A DNA stretch of 64,000 nucleotides, taken from positions 1 to 64,000 of the forward strand of contig JAFLEI010000011.1 of assembly GCA_017301975.1 (NCBI GenBank), read 5' to 3'. Position numbers and translations under genes: made by a program. This DNA is from Verrucomicrobiota bacterium. GTDB lineage: Bacteria; Verrucomicrobiota; Verrucomicrobiia; Verrucomicrobiales; Verrucomicrobiaceae. The notes under the pieces were generated by a model. The model was not told the origin of the DNA. It ran no database searches and was given only the letters and a program-made list of their open reading frames with translations. This document shows positions 62,687-64,000 of the stretch, piece by piece (position 1 is the first letter of the stretch; each line of letters opens with the position of its first letter).

Positions 62687-64000
62687 ATGACCCGCGAAGA
62701 CGCCGCCACCATCTTTGAACGCATTGCCCTGCTGCTCGAGCTCAAAGGGGAAAACAGCTTTAAAGTGAGAGCCTACCGCACGGGCGCGGAGATCGTGGAA
62801 AGTCACAGCGGTGACATCATGAAGCTGGCCGCAGAGAACCAGCTGGCGGGCGTCAAGGGCCTGGGCGAGGCGCTGCGGGACAAGCTGCATGAAATGGCGA
62901 CGACCGGGAAGCTGGAATTCTATGAGAAGCTGAAGGCGGAATTTCCGGACACGCTCTTTGAATTGTTTGATGTGCAGGGACTCGGACCCAAGAAGGTGGC
63001 CGCGCTGCATGCGGAACTGGGTGTGTCCTCCATCGCCGATCTGAAGCGCGCCTGCGAGAGCGGCGAGGCGGCGAAGCTTTCGGGCTTTGGTGGCAAGACG
63101 GTGGAGAAGATTCTCGAAAGCATCGCTTTCCGTGAGCAGCATGCGTCCGAGTTTCGCCTGGATCTGGTGCAGCCGCTGGTGCTGGAGATTCTGGAGGCGC
63201 TGCGTCAGCATCCGAACGTATCGCATGCCGAGGTGTGCGGCAGTTTTCGCCGTGGTAAAGAGACCGTGCATGATCTCGATTTCCTCGTGGCCACGCGAAA
63301 GCCGGAGGTGGTGATCGAGGCCTTCGTACAACTGCCGCTGGTGGTGGATGTCATCGCCCAAGGGCCGACGAAAGCCAGTGTGCATGTGACTCACGGGGTG
63401 CAGTGCGATCTGCGCGCGGTTTCGAGCAAGGAGTTCCCCTTTGCGCTGACCTACTTCACGGGGAGCAAGGAGCACAATGTGGCGATCCGCCAGCGTGCGC
63501 TCGCGCGTGGGTGGTCGCTCAATGAGTATGCTTTCACGCCGGAAAGGGAAGATGCGCCGGTCATTCCACCGATTCATGATGAGGCGGAGCTTTATCGTGC
63601 GCTGGATCTCGATTTCATCGACCCCGAGCTGCGTGAGAACACGGGGGAGATCGACGCGGCCGAGCATGGTGGCCTGCCGCGCCTCATTCAGCTGGAGAAT
63701 CTGCGCGGGGTCTTCCACAACCACACCACCGCGAGCGATGGTGGCGCGACGCTGCGCGAGATGGCGGAGGCGGCGCATGATCTAGGTTTGCAGTACCTCG
63801 GCATTGCTGATCATAGCAAGTCGTCGTTTCAGGCTAACGGCCTGGATGAAAAGCGCCTGCTGGCGCAGATTCAGGAGATCAGGGCGCTGAATGTGGAGAT
63901 GGCTGAAGAGGGATTCCGAATCTTTGCCGGCAGCGAGGTCGACATCCTCAAGGATGGCAGCCTGGACTTCAGTGATGAGATCATGGGCCAGCTCGACTAC
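62687..64000 (+). CDS. polX: DNA polymerase X / PHP-domain protein (partial, runs off the window)
   Basis: 438 codons are present with no stop before the window ends. The N-terminal polX domain has a helix-hairpin-helix region (LFDVQGLGPKKVAALHAELG, KLSGFGGKTVEKI), the polymerase catalytic pair Asp196 and Asp198 in HDLDFLV within CGSFRRGKETV, and then the palm/thumb region TYFTGSKEHNVAIR. A PHP phosphoesterase domain begins with FHNHTTASDGG (about residue 344) and GIADHSKSS. Bacterial PolX fills short gaps in repair and the PHP domain gives 3'-5' exonuclease or phosphatase activity. The rest of the gene lies to the right. Confidence 0.92.
   Translation, partial: MTREDAATIFERIALLLELKGENSFKVRAYRTGAEIVESHSGDIMKLAAENQLAGVKGLGEALRDKLHEMATTGKLEFYEKLKAEFPDTLFELFDVQGLGPKKVAALHAELGVSSIADLKRACESGEAAKLSGFGGKTVEKILESIAFREQHASEFRLDLVQPLVLEILEALRQHPNVSHAEVCGSFRRGKETVHDLDFLVATRKPEVVIEAFVQLPLVVDVIAQGPTKASVHVTHGVQCDLRAVSSKEFPFALTYFTGSKEHNVAIRQRALARGWSLNEYAFTPEREDAPVIPPIHDEAELYRALDLDFIDPELRENTGEIDAAEHGGLPRLIQLENLRGVFHNHTTASDGGATLREMAEAAHDLGLQYLGIADHSKSSFQANGLDEKRLLAQIQEIRALNVEMAEEGFRIFAGSEVDILKDGSLDFSDEIMGQLDY

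Noticed and set aside
1..64000. CRISPR arrays, tRNA or rRNA genes
   Set aside because: I saw no regularly spaced identical repeats and no recognisable tRNA or rRNA stretches by eye; a tRNAscan-SE or Infernal run would be decisive.
1..64000. Prophage or classical insertion sequence
   Set aside because: No transposase, integrase or phage structural gene was recognised anywhere; repeats are short and non-coding.

Overview
The window is high-GC DNA from a Gram-negative (LPS-making) bacterium. LpxD, type II secretion-like genes, a Cys-type sulfatase, a DUF1111 di-haem protein, Tat-exported TIM-barrel proteins, several pseudokinases, starts that mostly lack Shine-Dalgarno sites, and families of decayed intergenic repeats together point to the Planctomycetes-Verrucomicrobia-Chlamydiae group, most likely Verrucomicrobiota (Prosthecobacter/Verrucomicrobium-like). 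This assignment is inferred from gene content, not from a marker-gene comparison.

Layout. 1-8.5 kb: a broken MFS exporter beside a divergent LysR regulator, then housekeeping and metabolic genes (RNase HI, DUF3817, an LsrF-type aldolase/thiolase, IlvE, a lipoprotein L,D-transpeptidase, a CitMHS_2-type ion transporter, a molybdenum-cofactor carrier-like protein and an unrecognised 343-aa protein). 9.0-17.9 kb: one giant stand-alone highly reducing type I polyketide synthase (KS-AT-DH-MT-ER-KR-ACP-thioester reductase, 2940 aa). 18.0-26.7 kb: two 788-aa FtsX/MacB-type permease paralogues around a secreted S9 peptidase; the gaps hold degenerate direct and inverted repeats. 27.0-31.4 kb: two tiny ORFs, then a tandem set of small secreted proteins sharing a repeat-like module, the last copy broken. 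31.4-36.3 kb: a tightly coupled sulfur operon with two split YeeE/YedE pairs around a CstB-like persulfide dioxygenase-rhodanese, plus DUF2892, a small CPLC protein and DUF2243. 36.6-41.6 kb: a reduced type II secretion-like operon (gspK-L-M-D). 41.7-46.2 kb: a Gln-rich coiled-coil membrane protein, a low-GC orphan gene, a VapBC pair and a sulfatase. 46.5-51.7 kb: a membrane M48 pseudo-peptidase, a membrane double pseudokinase and a lipoprotein. 51.8-56.9 kb: a TIM-barrel isomerase-like protein, a Gfo/Idh/MocA oxidoreductase, DUF3147, the DUF1111 di-haem protein and another pseudokinase. 57.0-60.5 kb: potABC-like polyamine importer genes without a binding protein, coupled to a frameshifted DUF218 gene. 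60.6-64 kb: a fatty-acid desaturase, LpxD and the start of a PolX/PHP DNA polymerase.

How genes work together. The sulfur locus can import thiosulfate or related sulfur and oxidise or transfer sulfane sulfur in one unit. The pot genes form one transporter core. The gsp genes form an inner-membrane platform and outer-membrane secretin lacking its motor and major pseudopilin here. The PKS has no tailoring or phosphopantetheinyl transferase gene nearby; the only candidate export partner is the divergent permease, which itself lacks an ATPase.

The items most worth a second look are the lone PKS with altered thioester-reductase motifs, the pseudo-protease/pseudokinase unit, the paired YeeE halves flanking a CstB-like enzyme, the repeat-bounded permease/peptidase region, and the tandem secreted module with its broken copy.
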